From Arctopsyche grandis (lineage: Eukaryota > Arthropoda > Insecta > Trichoptera > Hydropsychidae), in contig NC_135357.1 in assembly GCF_051622035.1 (NCBI RefSeq), positions 37,622,691-37,686,690 on the forward strand: a stretch of DNA of 64,000 bases, written 5' to 3'. A model generated the notes under the pieces. It was not told the origin of the DNA. It saw only the letters and a program-made list of their open reading frames with translations, and did not search any database. Below are positions 30,597 through 44,847 of this stretch, in pieces; positions within the stretch are counted from its first letter, which is position 1, and every line of letters begins with the position of its first letter. Position numbers and translations under genes: made by a program.

Positions 30597-30903
30597 AGAT
30601 TGTGAGCATTTCATTTTAAAAACAATGAGGATGGAACTAGTTTTGGAAAAATACATTCATTAATAGACTTTTTTTGTTTATTTTATATTGTTGATATATT
30701 GGATTCTAACCAAATCTTTACAAAACTCGAAATCTTCAACGGTACGTATCTAAGGTAGATATCTAGGGTTTTGTTTGTGGATTAGCTACAATTTTTATAC
30801 CTGCTTTCTGTTGGATTTCTAAATAATTCTAGTTGTAAATGTTGGCGAAATTTTTAGCGTGGCGGGCTTTCAACAGAAAATAACTCGACACACAAAGGGT
30901 TAA
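30597..30903 (-). repeat. TTAA-bordered repeat, left copy
   Basis: About 300 bp, homologous in inverted orientation to 34037-34605. It ends in ACACAAAGGGTTAA (30890-30903), like a piggyBac-type terminus abutting a TTAA target. The other end (near GATTGTGAGC) is not clearly a terminal repeat. It is non-coding. Assignment to piggyBac-derived MITEs is inference. Confidence 0.55.
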
Positions 30904-31424
30904 TAAATGTCTTTAATTGGCCAACATGCTATTTACTAATGTAAATATTCGTTCAATGGGGGATTTAAATCCAGGAAAATAAGAAAAATTCAACGTTTAT
31001 ATTATCTGTTCATTTCTCAACCCACCTACAAACACATGTATGTATGTATGTATGATGCAGGGTTTGTCATTTTGTCGAAATTCTTCGATCCTTTCATATG
31101 ACATAACTTAAGTACACGAAACTTCATCGCATAATTCGCCAAGTATCAGGACAATTTTAGAATATAAATAGATGCGAAGGACGTATAAACACATACACAA
31201 CGAAAAAATATGCTAAAATGAGTTGTTCATTCACAGACAAGGCCATCATAATCCTAATGAAATAAATGTATTTACCGATATATCGGTTATACTATAAGCC
31301 TTATAGGGTAAATGTACGCAAGGTAGTAGCTTGATAAATTTTATTAAGCGTAATCTGTAATGTAAATATCATATGTGTAGCTCAGATGAAAGTCTAGAAC
31401 CGAAAACTTTGTAAATGGTTTGGT
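30904..31424. other. H4-1 3' flanking spacer with ATGT microsatellite
   Basis: AT-rich. It contains a short (ATGT)n run at about 31035-31054. The last 110 bases match the 3' flanks of the H4 remnant (52690-52815) and, near the stem-loop, H4-2. No gene is seen. Confidence 0.6.
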
Positions 31425-31440
31425 GGCCCTGAAAAGGGCC
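31425..31440 (-). terminator. Histone 3' stem-loop, H4-1
   Basis: GGCCCTTTTCAGGGCC on the minus strand, 33 bases past the stop codon. Confidence 0.95.
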
Positions 31441-31473
31441 GTTGTTGTTGTCGATGTCAATTGATTTGTTTGT

Positions 31474-33541
<2,068 letters not shown>

Positions 33542-33564
33542 GAGTCTCGACACTAAAACGCCCG

Positions 33565-33572
33565 TATTTATA
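33565..33572 (-). promoter_or_regulatory. Orphaned TATA box of H4-1
   Basis: TATAAATA on the minus strand within GTATAAATAC, followed by GGGCGTTTTA. The same arrangement (TATAAATA, then GGCGTTTTA) precedes H4-2 at 57441, which identifies it as the H4-1 box now 1.7 kb from its initiator. Confidence 0.85.
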
Positions 33573-34036
33573 CTTTCGGTGGCAGTCTCTCATTATCACC
33601 AATTTTCCCAATAAATGCATACGATGATTTTCTTAAAAGAAACTTGCGACAGGGAATAGTAATATTTATTACACTTTATTCATGATTAATCAAAATTATA
33701 ATTATAAGATATAATAAAAATCAATCGGGATTTCACTAGTTTTCAAACACGTTGTCAATATCAGTGTTTCTCAACGTTTTCAACTTATTGATTTATTATT
33801 TACAAACATATATAAATTTTGTTTTTACAAACCTCTTATATATTTCACTTCGCTCATTGGTTTGACAAGATATGTATATTATTTATTTATATAATTTTAG
33901 CTATTTACATAGATAATTATATCCTACATTCTTCCGATAGTTTTGAGACTTTGCCCTTTTTCGCGGTTTTATCAGCAATAGATATTCAAATCAATACCGC
34001 CAATACGATGGTGAAAAATAATCGTAATCGGGACGC
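33573..34036. other. H4-1 upstream spacer
   Basis: AT-rich, probably former H4/H3 intergenic sequence. No gene is seen. Confidence 0.5.
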
Positions 34037-34140
34037 GTAACCCTTTGAGTGCTGATGTCTTTTCTGTTGAAAGCCCGCCATGCTGAAAATTTCGCCAACA
34101 TTTGCATCTAAAATTATTTAGAAATCCAATAGAAAGCAGG

Positions 34141-34189
34141 CAGTGGTGTCACCTCAATTTTGGAACAACGGGTTTCCAAATTTTTTTCA

Positions 34190-34223
<34 letters not shown>

Positions 34224-34419
34224 CAAAAAAGGTCTTTTCTCTTAACCTGCTATGTAATCGACTGTGACCTTTTCGAATTTGTAACCGTCCAAAACAAGAT
34301 TTGTATAATTTTTGACAAAATTATATGAATTTTAAAATTTCTAACGAGTTTCCGGAAACTTTTAATTTTTAACAACGGGTTTCTGGAAACCCATGGAAAC
34401 CATTAGGGTGACACCACTG
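34141..34419. mobile_element. hAT-type MITE with (TA)n core
   Basis: 279-bp non-coding element with terminal repeats CAGTGGTGTCACC and an exact 8-bp duplication AAAGCAGG (34133-34140 and 34420-34427). Subterminal ACAACGGGTTTC words occur in both halves. A (TA)n run lies at about 34192-34221. The TIR and 8-bp duplication point to a hAT family different from the one at 19327. Confidence 0.9.
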
Positions 34420-34439
34420 AAAGCAGGTACAAAAACCCA

Positions 34440-34475
34440 AAATCACCACTCAAAATAAATATTGAGTGGTGATTT
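34440..34475. repeat. Perfect 14-bp hairpin
   Basis: AAATCACCACTCAA, 8-base AT loop, then its exact reverse complement. It lies inside the right TTAA-type repeat and is absent from the left copy, so it was gained there or lost in the other. Confidence 0.8.
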
Positions 34476-34605
34476 ATTTCACTCTCTAATATATCTTGCA
34501 ACAATATAAAATAAACAAAAGAAGTCTATTGATGAATGTGTTTTTCCAAAACTAGTTGCATCTTCTTAATTGTTGTTAAAATGTAATGCTCACAATCCAC
34601 ATATG

Positions 34606-35759
34606 TGCCAAGGGATTCACTGTAAATTCGCCTAATGCAATTCGCCGAATTCGAGTATACCTAAGCGAGTAGGTCGAATATCAACATACCGAACGACGAC
34701 CATACCTAATTTCATACTTACCTTACCTCAGTTTATCGAAATACAAATTGGTCGAATGAAGGTTGTTTTACGTTGAAGGATAGATGGCACTTTAGCATTG
34801 ATAATTTCAAGATTATTTAAAACAAAATAATATATTAAGTTGTATTTTAAAATTTATATTTTATTAATAGATGAAGTCGATCACTGGCACGTATTTATTG
34901 TTTTTAAAAAATGTGCGTGTTTGGCTGTGTATTTTAGTGATAATTCAAACACCATTAAATATCTTTGAAACACTGAAACTTTTTACTGCGTATTAAAAAT
35001 TTTAATCGTTGCGCTAATAAAATTTTAATTTTTTTTTTCATTTTCAAATCTGCCGGAAGTAGCATTATTTTTCTTTGAATTATTATATATCCTAGACCGT
35101 GTATCGAACTGAAATTTTATATCTATAACTTGTATTAACTTGTACGCTCGAACTTACACTATTTTTTGGACTTATTAATTAAATGTCTACTCTTATCGAA
35201 AAAATGAAGTCCTTCAATTAATATTACATAAATAACAAATAATCAATAAGTTTTATAAACCAGAAACGAGTCTTTTATTACATACAAATCTCAAAAATGC
35301 TGCGACTAATTGATTTTTTCGAAACTATTGGATACTCACATTAAACTAATAGTTGATAGTGTCATGCCGATTCGAATTGCAAGTCAAGTGCCGTTTTATT
35401 AAGTGATAAGCAATACTGTGTTACATTCATTGAAAGCCTAGGTTCTTTAAATCAATTTCATTAAGTAGATAGAAGAAACGGAATTCAGTGAAGAAATGTC
35501 ATACTATGAACACTTACCATTTTACATATCGACTAATTCCGATAAGTCATATTTTAAACCCATTGTCATATGAAATAACTATTATATATGGGATAGATGA
35601 AACATATAGTGACTAATCAGAATATATTACAACTGGTAAATACACTTTTACTATACATATGTACTCTGTTAATCTTTTTCTTATATACATAGATATATAC
35701 TTTTCACCCGAACACTAGAAAAAGTCAAAGATTTGTGGAAACATTTTGTTTCATTTGAT
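34606..35759. other. AT-rich spacer with degenerate TTCG-word repeat
   Basis: The first 180 bases carry words such as AATTCGCCTAATGCAATT and ATTGGTCGAATG, which reappear inverted near 43720-43860. The rest is AT-rich without a recognisable gene. Confidence 0.5.
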
Positions 35760-36082
35760 ACTTACTCTAGAGTAGTAGTAGTAGTGGGTAATATTTTATA
35801 GATAGTTCCATGGAGTTTACTCCATGCCTATCGATCTAGCGAATTATCTGGGATCCGATTCGCGGTGATGTTGTGGTGCGGGCTGGCGGCTGCTCGCATT
35901 GCTGATTTGGATGGCTAGAACACTAAGCATAGGTTAGTGCATTAACTATGGGATACTGTTACGGTTAGTATGGTTAGTTTTATATTTAGAGGCTATAGTA
36001 TTATGTTAGTGGTTTGGTTAACTTAACTTATGGTTACTGTTGTCATAATATATATTTACAGATTAATTCTATCTATCCTAGT

Positions 36083-38776
36083 TTAGCCTATACCCATCTT
36101 CAAGATGTCGATGGGCCTTTGATTGATCGTGAGTTTGGTCTCACTGAGGGAATTGATCAGGGGATTGTCTATTTTGCCGAGAGACTTGAAGTAGTTCACG
36201 GCAAGTTTGTGTACGTGTTTGTCAAGGTGGTCAATGTTTAGGTCATTGTGAATTATAGTGTTTCTTGTGTACCAGTCGTAGTTGCCCGCGGCACGCAAGA
36301 ATTTGTTTTGAACTGTCTGTAGTTTGAGTATGGATGTGTTGGAGATGGTAGTGTGAGCCCACACGGGGCTCGCGTACGTGATTTGTGGGCGGATGATAGA
36401 TTTATACAGCAAGCACTTGTTTTTAAGCGAGAGCTTGCTGTTGGGTTTGCATAGTGGGTAAAGCTTTGACGCAACTGCCCTAGCTCTGCGCACCGCGTTA
36501 GTGATGTGGGGTCTCCAGGTTAATTTGCGGTCGATTATTACCCCCAGGTAGCGGGTAGACGTGGTCCAGTTGACTGGTTGGTCGTTTATAATGACTGGCT
36601 TGGCTGGTTTGCACCGTTTTTTGCGTCTGGAGAAGAATATTGCCTGACTTTTATCCGGGTTGATTTTCATCAGCCATTTATCGTACCACGCTACCAGTTG
36701 GTCCGAGTACTTCTGGAGGGCGAGTGAGACTCCCTTGGGGCCGACTGAGCTCGCTAAGATGGCCGTGTCATCGGCGTACTGTGCGATGTTTGTGTACCTA
36801 TGTGTAGGAGTGGGTATGTCGTGTGTGTAAAGGTTGAATAGTGTGGGGCCGAGGATGGAGCCTTGGGGTACGCCAGCGGAGATGCCTCGCTGAGTTGAAA
36901 TGCGGTCCTTGAGTTTGACCTGAAATCTCCTTTCTCTTAGGAAGGATGCGATGGATCGTATTGAGTGGGGGGTGATGTTGGCAGCAATCATTTTGTAAAG
37001 GAGGCCAGAGTGCCAGACTTTATCGAAAGCTTTGGAAATGTCTAGGAAGATTGCTCCAGTAGACATGTTGTGGTCGAAGCCGTCTATAACGGTTTCAACA
37101 ACTCTGTGAATCTGGTGAACGGCAGAATGTTGGGGTCTAAAACCAAATTGTGTTTTGGGAAGAAGGTCAATTTTTGCGATTTCGCTGTTGAGATTTGAGA
37201 TTAGGATCCGTTCCAGGATCTTACTCAGTGAGGATAGCAAGCTGATTGGTCGGTAACTTGTTGCGAGGGAGGGGTTCGAGTAGGGTTTTCTGATGAGAAT
37301 GACATTAGCGAGTTTCCATTGACTCGGAAAATAGCAGATTCTGTTGGTGGCATTTAGTATAGCTGTGAGTGCAGCGATGGCTTTTTGAGGGAGTTCTTTT
37401 AGAGCTTTGTTGGAGATTCCGTCAGGGCCAGGGGCCTTTTTGGCGGCGATGCTTTTGATAATATTTAGGACTTCAAGCGGCGAAGTGGCGACAATGGGTA
37501 CTGGGGCTGGGTTTTCGAGGTAGCTATTGACGGAGCTTTCAACCATTTGGCAAAAGTCGCTTTGCAGATTAGAGTTTGAGAGCGAGAATTGGTCCTGGAG
37601 ACTGTCGGCTAGGGCTTCCGCTTTATCGGCGGTGGAGTAGACAAAATTATCTCCAACTTTGATCCTGTCGATCCTATTGCCGTTGCTTCTGAAGATTTTT
37701 GACAGTTTCCAGAAACCGTTATGTCCGTCTTCTAGCGCTCTGAGTTTGGTATCCCAGTTGTCGTTTCGTAGTTGCCACAAGGCGTTTTTAACGTCTTGTT
37801 GAAGTCTGTTCATTCGCTGTTTGAGGATTGGGTCCTTGTTTCTTTGGAATGCCTTCCTAGCTCTATTCTTAAGGCGAATAAGATCGCGAATGTCGGGTGG
37901 TAAAGCTTGCGGGTGCAGGGGAGAGTGGGGAGTGGTGGTGGTGCTGGCTTCTAGGGCTGACTGTATTTCGTCAGTGAGTACGTTAATAGCCGAGTCTATC
38001 TCTTGGGTGGTGTGAATCGAGTGGGGGTAAGTGACGGTGTGATGAAGGAGAGTTGAGAATTTCTCCCAAGATATGGTACTTCGGAGGATGGGGTTTATAG
38101 TTACGGGGGTGTTGGTGAGTTCTAGTATGACCGGGTGATGGTCGGAAGAGAGATCATTTACTACAGTCAAGGACTGCGCACCTGGAAAATTTTGAGTAAG
38201 AACGATGTCTAAGATATCAGGTCTACCTTTGAAGTTAATGGGGATTCTTGTGGGTTCATCTGGGGCCGTGACGGAGACTTTTGGGTTTGAGAGTTGGGAA
38301 TAACTAAGGAGAATTTTCCCATTATTGTTAGTGGCTCGACTGTTCCATCTGGAATGTTTGGCGTTAAGGTCGCCTGCGGCAATGGTGGCTTTGTTGGTGT
38401 TGAATATGTTGTCTAAGTCTGTGGTGAGTAAGTGTTGATTTGGAGGGTTGTAGACTGCGTGGAGGATGAGTGGGGTGCCGGTGTTGGTCCAAACTTCTAC
38501 CGACGTCAGTTCTATTCCTGTGGTGATCGGCCGCGGGGCCAAGTTGTGTTGGATCGTGTGTTTGATGAATATGGCAGTGCCGCCGGCGGCTTTGCCTATT
38601 CTGTCGTTTCTGTATGTAGTGTAGTTTGAAAAGTGTAGTCTATTACCGGGTTTGAGCCAAGTTTCGTTTACTAGTGCGATATCAATGGAGTGTTGGAGCA
38701 GAAATTGCTCGAATTCGACACGCTTGCAGAGTATGCTGCAAGCGTTCCAGTAAACGATCTTGAGGTAACAAGTCAT
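36083..38776 (-). CDS. LINE J4 ORF2: endonuclease and reverse transcriptase
   Basis: 897 residues with the same layout as J1: endonuclease at residues 1-220 (ETWLKPGN, GDLNAKHSRWN, SDHHPV), reverse transcriptase at about 440-740 with YADDTAIL, and a cysteine-poor C-terminus. The start overlaps the ORF1 stop by 4 bases (ATGA), which suggests translation by termination-reinitiation. The C-terminal half is almost identical to truncated J3, so J3 came from a J4-like source. Confidence 0.96.
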   Translation of the reverse strand: MTCYLKIVYWNACSILCKRVEFEQFLLQHSIDIALVNETWLKPGNRLHFSNYTTYRNDRIGKAAGGTAIFIKHTIQHNLAPRPITTGIELTSVEVWTNTGTPLILHAVYNPPNQHLLTTDLDNIFNTNKATIAAGDLNAKHSRWNSRATNNNGKILLSYSQLSNPKVSVTAPDEPTRIPINFKGRPDILDIVLTQNFPGAQSLTVVNDLSSDHHPVILELTNTPVTINPILRSTISWEKFSTLLHHTVTYPHSIHTTQEIDSAINVLTDEIQSALEASTTTTPHSPLHPQALPPDIRDLIRLKNRARKAFQRNKDPILKQRMNRLQQDVKNALWQLRNDNWDTKLRALEDGHNGFWKLSKIFRSNGNRIDRIKVGDNFVYSTADKAEALADSLQDQFSLSNSNLQSDFCQMVESSVNSYLENPAPVPIVATSPLEVLNIIKSIAAKKAPGPDGISNKALKELPQKAIAALTAILNATNRICYFPSQWKLANVILIRKPYSNPSLATSYRPISLLSSLSKILERILISNLNSEIAKIDLLPKTQFGFRPQHSAVHQIHRVVETVIDGFDHNMSTGAIFLDISKAFDKVWHSGLLYKMIAANITPHSIRSIASFLRERRFQVKLKDRISTQRGISAGVPQGSILGPTLFNLYTHDIPTPTHRYTNIAQYADDTAILASSVGPKGVSLALQKYSDQLVAWYDKWLMKINPDKSQAIFFSRRKKRCKPAKPVIINDQPVNWTTSTRYLGVIIDRKLTWRPHITNAVRRARAVASKLYPLCKPNSKLSLKNKCLLYKSIIRPQITYASPVWAHTTISNTSILKLQTVQNKFLRAAGNYDWYTRNTIIHNDLNIDHLDKHVHKLAVNYFKSLGKIDNPLINSLSETKLTINQRPIDILKMGIG

Positions 38777-40434
38777 TTTTTCTGTCGGGTGAGCATGATA
38801 AGGATGGCATTTATCGACTCAATGGACTGTTCGATTTTGCTCATCCGATTTGAAAGGTCTTGGTTTTGATTTGGGTTCCAGCTGGTGTTGATGTTGGTTT
38901 GTTGGGTGGGTGGGGTTAGGGGAGGAAAATTTGTGTCTACGTGTCTGTATTGCGGTACGTTGGTCTTCTTTGGTTGGGGGTGGGAGGGGTTGGGGTTTCG
39001 GGGTTGACTGGAGTTCTTCCTGCTTTTGTTGTTGGGATTTGAAGGGCAGCCTCTGTAGCTGGAAACGTGAGGGCCTCTGCAGCTGGTGCAGGTTGGGGTG
39101 GAGGCTGTTGACGCACAGTCAGTGGTCAAATGGGGTCCTGCACATTTGATGCATAAGGGGGCGACATTGCAGTTGTAGGAGCCATGTCCAAAGCCTTGGC
39201 AGCGGTGGCACTGCGGTACAGTGTCACCACGACGAAGTGATTCGATGCGAACCAGTTGGCCGAAAATGCTGGAGAGGTTGAATAATTTCTTCCCCTCTTC
39301 GTCGCGTGTGGTCTCGACTGTGAACATGGGCATGTTGCGCTTGTCACGTCGTGATTTCATGACGGTGGCTTTACTGGCTTTATAGCCAAGTTTGGCCAGC
39401 TCGGCGAGGACTTCCGATTCGGAGTAGTTGGGGTTAATGCCTCTAATGACTACTTTGAGCGGTTTATCTTCCGTTAGAGGGTGGGCATAAAACTGAAATT
39501 GTTGCTCTTGGAGCAATTTCGTGATTTTACGGTAATCATCGATGGTGAGAGGGGAGATTTTTACTCTGTTTTCAGAGTAGACGGCCGTGAACTTGTAGTC
39601 ATGTTGTTTGAGTTTCCTTTGAACTGCCTTGTAGTCCGATGGCAGCCTAAGGAAGATTGGAGCAACCTTTGCTCTGTGGACATTTTGTGAAGGAGTGTCC
39701 GAGACGGTGTTTCCAGATGGGTGAGCGGGGCTTGCGGTTTGAGGGGGTGCACGAATTTGTGCTGTGCGAGGGGTTTGGGGCGTATTTGCCGACGGGGCGC
39801 TGGGGGCCGCTTGTTGGGTGGGCACGTCGCGAGTTGGACGCTTTTGGGTAACATTCCTGTTACGGATTATGCCAACCGGGAATAAATAGTCTTCCGGTTG
39901 TGGTGCGGGGGTTTTTGTAAGTGCGGGTACAGCTGCTGATGCAGGTGGGGACTTGGCAGTGGCGGTAACCTCCATTTTGTTGGAGTTGGATTCGGAATCG
40001 AAATCGGGGTCGGAGTCGAGTTCCGCGAGTGGCGCGTATCTGTTGCTATTGTGTGGGGGCGACTGTGGTTGTGTGCGTGTGGTGTTGGGCGGGCTTACCA
40101 TTCTACGCTTACCGTTTTTTTTTTTAGGTGACGTCTGGGGGGATGTGGCCATGTCCTTCGTGGTCATCAACGACTGGGACTGCGTCATGTTTGACGCCAG
40201 GTTTCCCAGTTGGGCGGAGTGGGCTGCTTGGTCAGCAGCTCGTTGGGCTGCGTGAGTCGCGAGAATCGACTCGATGGTCTTTTTGAGGGAAGCGTTTTCT
40301 TCCTTCACGGTTCGAAACGCCTCCAATAGTTCACTGAAGTCGTCTCTAGTGTTTATTTTTTTTTGTTTTTGTGTTTGTGTATTAGTGTCCTTGTCACTAC
40401 GACTATCACGATCACGTTGTGGTGGGTTACCCAT
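38773..40434 (-). CDS. LINE J4 ORF1: Gag-like nucleic-acid-binding protein
   Basis: 553 residues. The N-terminus (about 30-80) is a predicted coiled coil (LLEAFRTVKEENASLKKTIE), followed by a long Pro/Ser/Thr-rich linker. The PRE_C2HC-like domain is near 270-335 (YAHPLTEDKPLKVVIRG), then three zinc knuckles near 405-450 (CHRCQGFGHGSYNC, CIKCAGPHLTTDC, CTSCRGPHVSSYRGC). It packages the element RNA. The region from the PRE domain onward matches J1/J2, while the N-terminal half is a different version shared with J5. Confidence 0.95.
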   Translation of the reverse strand: MGNPPQRDRDSRSDKDTNTQTQKQKKINTRDDFSELLEAFRTVKEENASLKKTIESILATHAAQRAADQAAHSAQLGNLASNMTQSQSLMTTKDMATSPQTSPKKKNGKRRMVSPPNTTRTQPQSPPHNSNRYAPLAELDSDPDFDSESNSNKMEVTATAKSPPASAAVPALTKTPAPQPEDYLFPVGIIRNRNVTQKRPTRDVPTQQAAPSAPSANTPQTPRTAQIRAPPQTASPAHPSGNTVSDTPSQNVHRAKVAPIFLRLPSDYKAVQRKLKQHDYKFTAVYSENRVKISPLTIDDYRKITKLLQEQQFQFYAHPLTEDKPLKVVIRGINPNYSESEVLAELAKLGYKASKATVMKSRRDKRNMPMFTVETTRDEEGKKLFNLSSIFGQLVRIESLRRGDTVPQCHRCQGFGHGSYNCNVAPLCIKCAGPHLTTDCASTASTPTCTSCRGPHVSSYRGCPSNPNNKSRKNSSQPRNPNPSHPQPKKTNVPQYRHVDTNFPPLTPPTQQTNINTSWNPNQNQDLSNRMSKIEQSIESINAILIMLTRQKK

Positions 40435-40727
40435 CTTGTGGGTGGGTTTGTGGGTGGGTGAGTGTCACTGTCACTTGTCACTTGTCACTGTCACTATCAC
40501 TGTGTGTTTTTTTTTTGTTACTGTTGTTAGGACAGCATCTCGTTCCCAGAGGGACACGTTCGAAGTATCGAGTCGTAGTTACATCGCGGTTTCGGCGATG
40601 CAGCTGTTAACGACACAGCTGTGTGTAACGCGGGAAACGACAACTACAGCGCGGCTGACGCCGAGGCGGTTTGGGGTACGTCCGTGCACTGCGGGCGCTG
40701 GGCGCGGACTAATGACTTACTCTAGAG

Positions 40728-43700
40728 AACAGCTGGCATTGTTATCATTAACAATCTTTGAGTTTTACTGAACAACATTTCAAATCTATTTTCAAACAAG
40801 AAATCGAACGGAAACAAACTATAAAATATAAATCACTCTTTATCTTCCGGCGACAATTAGTCTTAAATTTTAGAAGACTGAATTTGAAAATTATGATAAA
40901 GAAAAAGTAAATATATATTAATTATTTAAATAATGGGAATAAAAAGTACACAGTAACATTTTTAAAATTGAAAGAAATAGTCTTTTGAAAAATTTTGAAT
41001 ACACAATAATTATGATAAATATTAATAAACACGAAAACGTTAATTGTTTGGGAGTCATTCAGATAACAATCACATATATTCCAACATCTGGCAGGAACGA
41101 ACGCATTTAGAAAGATTTCTTCTATTATGAGAAATTGTAAACAATTTTGTCGTTCAATTCTACAAAACCTTCCAAGAAGTACATACCTATGCATATTTTG
41201 AAACATCAAATACGGACCCCGCGCTTTGTCTTGGAGCGATATAGTACAAAGACTGTGAGAACCTTTTAAAAACATTCGTACAAATTTAATGTTAATACTA
41301 AAAAAATGCACTTTAATAGTTCTCGAAAATCTGCAATACAATACAGTGCAATAAAATTATTGAATGAAACTTTCTGAATATTTTTAATCAGTGTTCAATA
41401 CTTAAAAAAAATATCCCGAAGTATTTACAGACCAATAAAACAATGTCAGTAAAACAGTTTTCAGACTTGTTAATTTCATAATACAGTTGTATGGAAATCG
41501 AATTTTCTGTGGCTTTCTCGAATCAAATCGAATTTTCTGTGAAGCGATTTTCGGCATATATAAAGAATGCCGCTTTCAATGCTTTCTAGGTATTTTATTT
41601 GCGACTGTTTGCCGATCAAATGGAAAATAAATATATTTTTATATTTTATTTTATTTTGATTTTGATTTTTAAATGCTTTTTATTATTACTAAATTATGTT
41701 CACAATACATCTTATATATATTTTAATAGCTACTGATCTACTGATCATTTTCTATTCAACAATTTTAATTTTATTTTATTTTATTTAAATTGGAACACAT
41801 ACGGAATAAAATATAAAAGAATTCATACCAGTAATAATTCATTTAGAATATTGTACTTCAGAAAAATGCCAAATTCACTATTTTATTTAATGTAATAATT
41901 AAACACTAGCAAAACTTTCCTGCAGTTGTTCTCACCAACCACAACCATTAATATGAATTACACATATGATTTAAGTGAAGTTATATTTCGCAATTGCAAT
42001 CACATTATCCTAGAAAAGCACGAAACATTTCATTACTCAATATAATCAATTTCACCCTACTTATTTTATTTATTAAGTTTTGATAACATGGGATCAAATA
42101 AGGTAATGATTTTTTTTTAGACATTGGAAAACTATTTCTGAAGAGGAAAGGGATGGAATAACTGTGGAAACTACTGAGGATCCGTTTGCCCTACTCATCG
42201 AGCCGAGAATATGCTAACAACAAATAAATTTGTTGTTAGTAGATTTATGCCACAACTAATGGAACAGTATCAAATTTGTGTTAGCAAAATTTGATATGGG
42301 AGCTGTTTCGTTCACAGTTATCGTCGCAGGGAGGCAATTTGCTTTAGAGAATATGTCAAGATTAAAAATGCTGAATTCCATAATTTATTGATAAATATTA
42401 CTTATACCATGTTATTTTTAAATTTTTCGTTCTAGTATATTTATAACTGAAATTTGGATTTAATGTACGTTTAAAATCCTAGCTGCACGCTTGAAACCCA
42501 ATTATAAATGTGATATTAAATTCTGAACTAAAAAAGGAATTCAAAAAAATATGTGGCTTCAAATTTTTAAACTCTTTCCAATGTTAAATTTTATTTATCG
42601 CTGTGTGAATGAGCTGATAAGCATTACATTTTGTGCGAAACAATTAGACATGTCACAAGCTACAGTTATTGATTGAAATCATTATTTACTTTGGGTCTGT
42701 GTGGTGTCGCTAATAGAACAAGCAAATACCATGATCGGTGGAGAAGAGATGGTCATTGAAATTAGCAAAAGTCTTTTCGTTTATATATGTACGTACCAAA
42801 TTTTTTGTAAAAAACTTCTATAGCTTCACACAGGAGTATTTTTATTACATACATGACTTGATACAATAGTCAATTTTCTTTAACGTTAGTTGTTTTACAT
42901 ATTGATTATTCATATATTGAAGAGAATTTGCGACAGTAATACATACATATATGTGTGTTGCCCATCTGTAATACCACCCATGAGTTTTTATTACATGAAA
43001 ATGTTTATTATAAATTGGTTAATTTCTGTAACTTGATAAATAAATTATTTATTGTATTGCATGTTTCTTGTCTTGTTATTATTGTTTATATTTCATTGTG
43101 TTTTGCAATCTACAATACATATGTAGTATAAATTACTAACTGATTTATATTTGTTATGTATTCATCATAATTTATATTTATTACGTATATTTAAAATTAT
43201 TAATTATTTATTATGGATATTGTATCAATCGTGGAAATTGTACTAGTCTGTCTATTATACATGCGTTTTCTTCTCACCTTCTTTTAATATTGATGATTGG
43301 AAAGCCAATTTTAATATATGTACAATAAAAAAAATCTGTATATCTTTTTTGATTCCTTTTTATTTTATTCCGTTTTATTACTTTATTTTATCATAAATTT
43401 TATTGTAAATATGTATGGTTGCTATATAATATAGTATAGTATATATAGCAAAAGGTAATACAAAGCTACAAAAGCAATTAATTTTTTCAATGTCCTTAAT
43501 TTAGTTCACTCGCCATTAGGTGGGAAATCCTTTTTAAATCTTCTGTCGGGCGCAATATGGTGTATATAGAGTTTAAGGACTATTTGCAAAGAAATGTTAT
43601 AACATTTATCTGTCTATGTTACTACGCCATCTGTTGATATCGCGTCGAAAAATTACTAAATAATAAAATTTACTACTATTGGTTTGAAACTCGGCTACTG

Positions 43701-44308
43701 CTGGTTTGAAATTCGAACTAAGGTGAATTTGTTTTTCGATATAAAGATATTAGACGAATTTACCATTCGGTCAATAGATTTTCGGTTAAAGCGTCATTAG
43801 TGGAATTGCATTAGGTGAATTGATTTAGGTGTATTGCATTCGACCAATTTACCTGCTCCCGTTTAATACTACCTGGAAAGGCTTTCAGCGCTAAGTATTC
43901 TTATTTATTTTTTACTTACTCCTTTACGTTTCACATGGCTTTCGTGTTAGTGGTCATTTTTATTTCTTATCAGATTGTTTTTTATATACTCAAAAAACAA
44001 AGCCTATCGGCGTATATTTCAAGCTTATGGACTTGTTGGAAAAACGCCAATCGGCGTTGCTCAGCATTCAATGGGTTAATACGAATCGAAAAAAATAGTT
44101 TAATTGTAACATCTAGGACATAAAACGTAAAATTTAATATATAAGCGGTGTTATATTTTGTTTATATTGTTAAAATATAAATATTTTTTATTATTGAATG
44201 CAAAAAAATACTGCATAATGGGTCTTCTCAGTTTGAGAGCTACTGTAAAAACGCACCAGGTGGTAGCGTTTGCCGCCCAAACTGACCAATCGCAGCACTT
44301 GCATATGT
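40728..44308. other. Long AT-rich H3-1 upstream spacer
   Basis: 3.6 kb of very AT-rich sequence with no convincing gene; a 139-codon minus-strand frame at 40922-41341 has no recognisable features. It holds a perfect 12-bp hairpin at 42214-42239 (CTAACAACAAAT/ATTTGTTGTTAG), a degenerate TTCG-word repeat at about 43680-43860 that matches 34606-34790 inverted, and a possible TTAA-bordered fragment at 43863-44079. Confidence 0.5.
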
Positions 44309-44802
<494 letters not shown>

Positions 44803-44831
44803 ATATCTACTGACCTACTATTAAACAAAAC

Positions 44832-44847
44832 GGCCCTTTTCAGGGCC
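44832..44847 (+). terminator. Histone 3' stem-loop, H3-1
   Basis: GGCCCTTTTCAGGGCC, 29 bases after the stop codon. Confidence 0.95.

Larger units (their letters stand above)
34037..34605 (+). repeat. TTAA-type repeat, right copy, holding a MITE
   Basis: Inverted homologue of 30597-30903, beginning AACCCTTTGAGTGCTGATG and ending near GCTCACAATCC. It is interrupted by a 279-bp hAT-type MITE and its 8-bp duplication. Excluding that insertion and a small hairpin region it is about as long as the left copy. The left border reads GTAA rather than TTAA. Confidence 0.55.
35773..40714 (-). mobile_element. Jockey-clade LINE J4, full length, B-type
   Basis: 4942-bp element on the minus strand with an exact 13-bp target duplication ACTTACTCTAGAG (35760-35772 and 40715-40727). 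The sense 5' end begins CATTAGTCCGCGCCC and the 3' end is a short run of GTA units (plus-strand view). Both ORFs are open, so this copy looks complete and possibly active. It lies between H4-1 and H3-1. Confidence 0.96.

Noticed and set aside
40922-41341. 139-codon minus-strand frame in the H3-1 upstream spacer
   Set aside because: Composition follows the local AT bias, there is no recognisable domain, no partner and no second copy. Probably chance.
43863-44079. TTAA-bordered 217-bp stretch ending in TTCAATGGGTTAA
   Set aside because: The right end looks like a piggyBac-type terminus, but the left inner sequence is not its inverted repeat. TTAA is common in AT-rich DNA, so it is not called as an element.
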